The position numbers were made by a program, and so were the translations under genes. From Planctomycetota bacterium (GTDB lineage: Bacteria; Planctomycetota; Planctomycetia; Isosphaerales; Isosphaeraceae): DNA of 5,336 nucleotides. Under the pieces are notes generated by a model that did not search any database, was not told the origin of the DNA, and saw only the letters and a program-made list of their open reading frames with translations. Shown here one piece after another: positions 4,045-5,336 of this stretch (position 1 is its first letter; each line of letters opens with the position of its first letter). The DNA lies in assembly GCA_021807585.1 (NCBI GenBank), contig JAKBCQ010000260.1, forward strand, positions 1 through 5,336, written 5' to 3'.

Positions 4045-5336
4045 GTGACGCGATACGCTCGATGGTCGATTTCGATTGGACTCGCGGTCGCCGCGATCGG
4101 CCTGATCGGCTGGTCCGCGGCGTCGATCGGTGATTTACATGATCGCCTTTCCAGGCATTCGCGGCCGTTGGCGGCGGTGATCGCCGCGGCGGCGGCGTGC
4201 ACCGCGATCGGCGTCGGCGCGGGAGCGGCGCGGGTGATGTGGCGGATCGGCCGCGATCCTCATAAGCAGGCCCAAGCCCCGCGGGACGTCGTCAAAGCCG
4301 CCGAGCTGCAAACCGACGTTGCGGTCGGCCTGATCGAACAGGTGAAGAACGAAGCGATCCGAGGAAGGCTCAAGGCCGAACTGAGCGCGCTTCACGCCGA
4401 TCGCAATCGCAAAGAATTTCATGTCGTCATTTTCGGCACGGGATCGGCGGGGAAAACCTCGCTTGCCGGCGCGCTTTTGGGCCAGGCCGCGGGGAAGATC
4501 GAAGCGACGATGGGTACGACCCGCGCCGTCGAACGCCACACGCAACGCATCGACGGAATCGACGGAACCGTCTTCCTCACCGACACCCCGGGGCTCGCCG
4601 AAATCGGCGCGGGGGGAGACCGTCGCGAGGCCGAGGCCCGCGATCTCGCCGTGCGCGCCGACTTGTTGATCTTTGTGCTTGATCATGATCTTATTCGTTC
4701 AGAATTTGAACCGTTGACGTCGTTGTTGCGTCGGGGGAAGCGTTCGATCGTGGCGCTCAACAAGACCGATCGCTTCGTCGACGCCGACCGCGACGCGGTT
4801 CTTTCGAAGCTTCGGGAACGGCTTGAAGGGTTGATCGACCCGCGCGACATCGTACCGATCGCGGCGAATCCGCGACCGACGGTTACGCGGATCCGCTCGG
4901 CCGACGGTTCCGAACGCGTCGAGCTTGAAACCGAGGAACCGCAAATCGAACGCCTCCAGGATCGGATCGCCGCGATCCTCGACCGCGAGGGGGAATCGCT
5001 CCGGGCGGCGAATTTATTATTGCGCGCACACTTGTTAACCCAAGAATCGAAGCGCGAATTGACGATCGAGCGGCGGCGGCGGGCGCAGGAGGTGATCGAC
5101 AAATACCAGTGGATCACCGCGGGGACGGTTTTCGTCAATCCGCTACCGGCGTTCGATCTGATGGCGACGGGGGCGGTTCAATTTCAGATGATTTCCGAGA
5201 TCGCCGGAGCGTTCGCGGTTGAGCTCGAGCCGCGTCACGCCAAGATGATCGGGTCGCAGATGATCCAGATGCTGTTGAAGCTGGGGATGGTTGAAGCGGC
5301 GACTTCGCTCGTCGCGGGGTTCGTGAAATCGACGCT
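4045..5336 (+). CDS. Membrane-anchored Era-like GTPase with DUF697-like C-terminus, runs off right edge
   Basis: The visible 430 codons have no stop, so the 3' end lies outside. Two hydrophobic segments at about 8-28 and 41-66 suggest an N-terminal membrane anchor. A basic/acidic helical linker (about 68-124) leads to a GTPase domain with P-loop GTGSAGKTS (131-139), switch I Thr in MGTTR (156-160), DTPG (180-183) and NKTD (239-242); IAAN (272-275) may be the G5 position. After a charged helical region (about 296-350), WITAGTVFVNPLPAFDLMATG (356-376) begins a segment typical of DUF697, as in cyanobacterial GTPase-DUF697 fusions and the E. coli YcjX/YcjF pair. DUF697 is thought to associate with membranes. 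Cellular role is unknown; coupling GTP hydrolysis to a membrane process is an inference. The gene follows PIN-TRAM by 174 bp on the same strand. Start chosen as GTG 4045 from the ribosome site and upstream stop. Confidence 0.9.
   Translation, partial: MTRYARWSISIGLAVAAIGLIGWSAASIGDLHDRLSRHSRPLAAVIAAAAACTAIGVGAGAARVMWRIGRDPHKQAQAPRDVVKAAELQTDVAVGLIEQVKNEAIRGRLKAELSALHADRNRKEFHVVIFGTGSAGKTSLAGALLGQAAGKIEATMGTTRAVERHTQRIDGIDGTVFLTDTPGLAEIGAGGDRREAEARDLAVRADLLIFVLDHDLIRSEFEPLTSLLRRGKRSIVALNKTDRFVDADRDAVLSKLRERLEGLIDPRDIVPIAANPRPTVTRIRSADGSERVELETEEPQIERLQDRIAAILDREGESLRAANLLLRAHLLTQESKRELTIERRRRAQEVIDKYQWITAGTVFVNPLPAFDLMATGAVQFQMISEIAGAFAVELEPRHAKMIGSQMIQMLLKLGMVEAATSLVAGFVKST

Noticed and set aside
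3882..4202. Minus-strand ORF whose last 30 residues look protein-like (IGAIARILEKK)
   Set aside because: The upstream half lies antisense to the start of the GTPase and is low-complexity. Only a short tail looks plausible, with no family match I can name; treated as a shadow or chance.
4135..4686. Long minus-strand ORF of 183 codons
   Set aside because: Fully antisense to the GTPase domain, whose G motifs are intact on the plus strand. Long antisense frames are common in GC-rich codon use.

Overview
The window reads as chromosomal DNA of a GC-rich bacterium, most probably a planctomycete. The best clue is the elongation factor G at the left edge. Its G domain has the features of mitochondrial EF-G1 and of the bacterial spdEFG1 subfamily (spirochaetes, planctomycetes, deltaproteobacteria) rather than of ordinary bacterial EF-G. 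The other genes (a HIT protein opening MDRLWAPWR, a membrane PIN-TRAM protein, a membrane GTPase with a DUF697-like tail) fit that assignment, but none proves it. Lineage is an inference from protein style, not from a search.

Layout. Positions 1-531 (minus strand) hold the first 177 codons of fusA, which continues beyond the left edge. A 633-bp divergent region (532-1164) follows. It has a repeat-rich, hairpin-rich fusA leader and one doubtful small ORF whose stop overlaps the next start as GTGA. Positions 1165-1950 (+) encode a membrane protein with a C-terminal domain like signal peptidase I (S26) but without the catalytic Ser and Lys. A TATAAT promoter with an 11-bp direct repeat at a 22-bp period precedes a HIT-family nucleotide hydrolase/transferase (2185-2694). 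A YacL-type PIN-TRAM membrane protein (2812-3870) comes next with a strong Shine-Dalgarno site. A 174-bp gap holding a long inverted repeat separates it from a membrane-anchored Era-like GTPase with a DUF697-like C-terminus (4045 to the right edge, incomplete).

How the genes relate. HIT and PIN-TRAM are co-oriented, 117 bp apart, and probably share the promoter near 2080. The GTPase may be read through or have its own promoter. No single pathway links all five genes. They look like conserved housekeeping or envelope-associated functions: translation, nucleotide metabolism, RNA processing, and membrane proteins of unknown role. I see no CRISPR array, tRNA, rRNA, transposase, phage gene or defence cassette. 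The least ordinary items are the protease-dead signal-peptidase-like protein, the mitochondrial-type EF-G, the direct-repeat operator candidate, and the GATC-rich composition.
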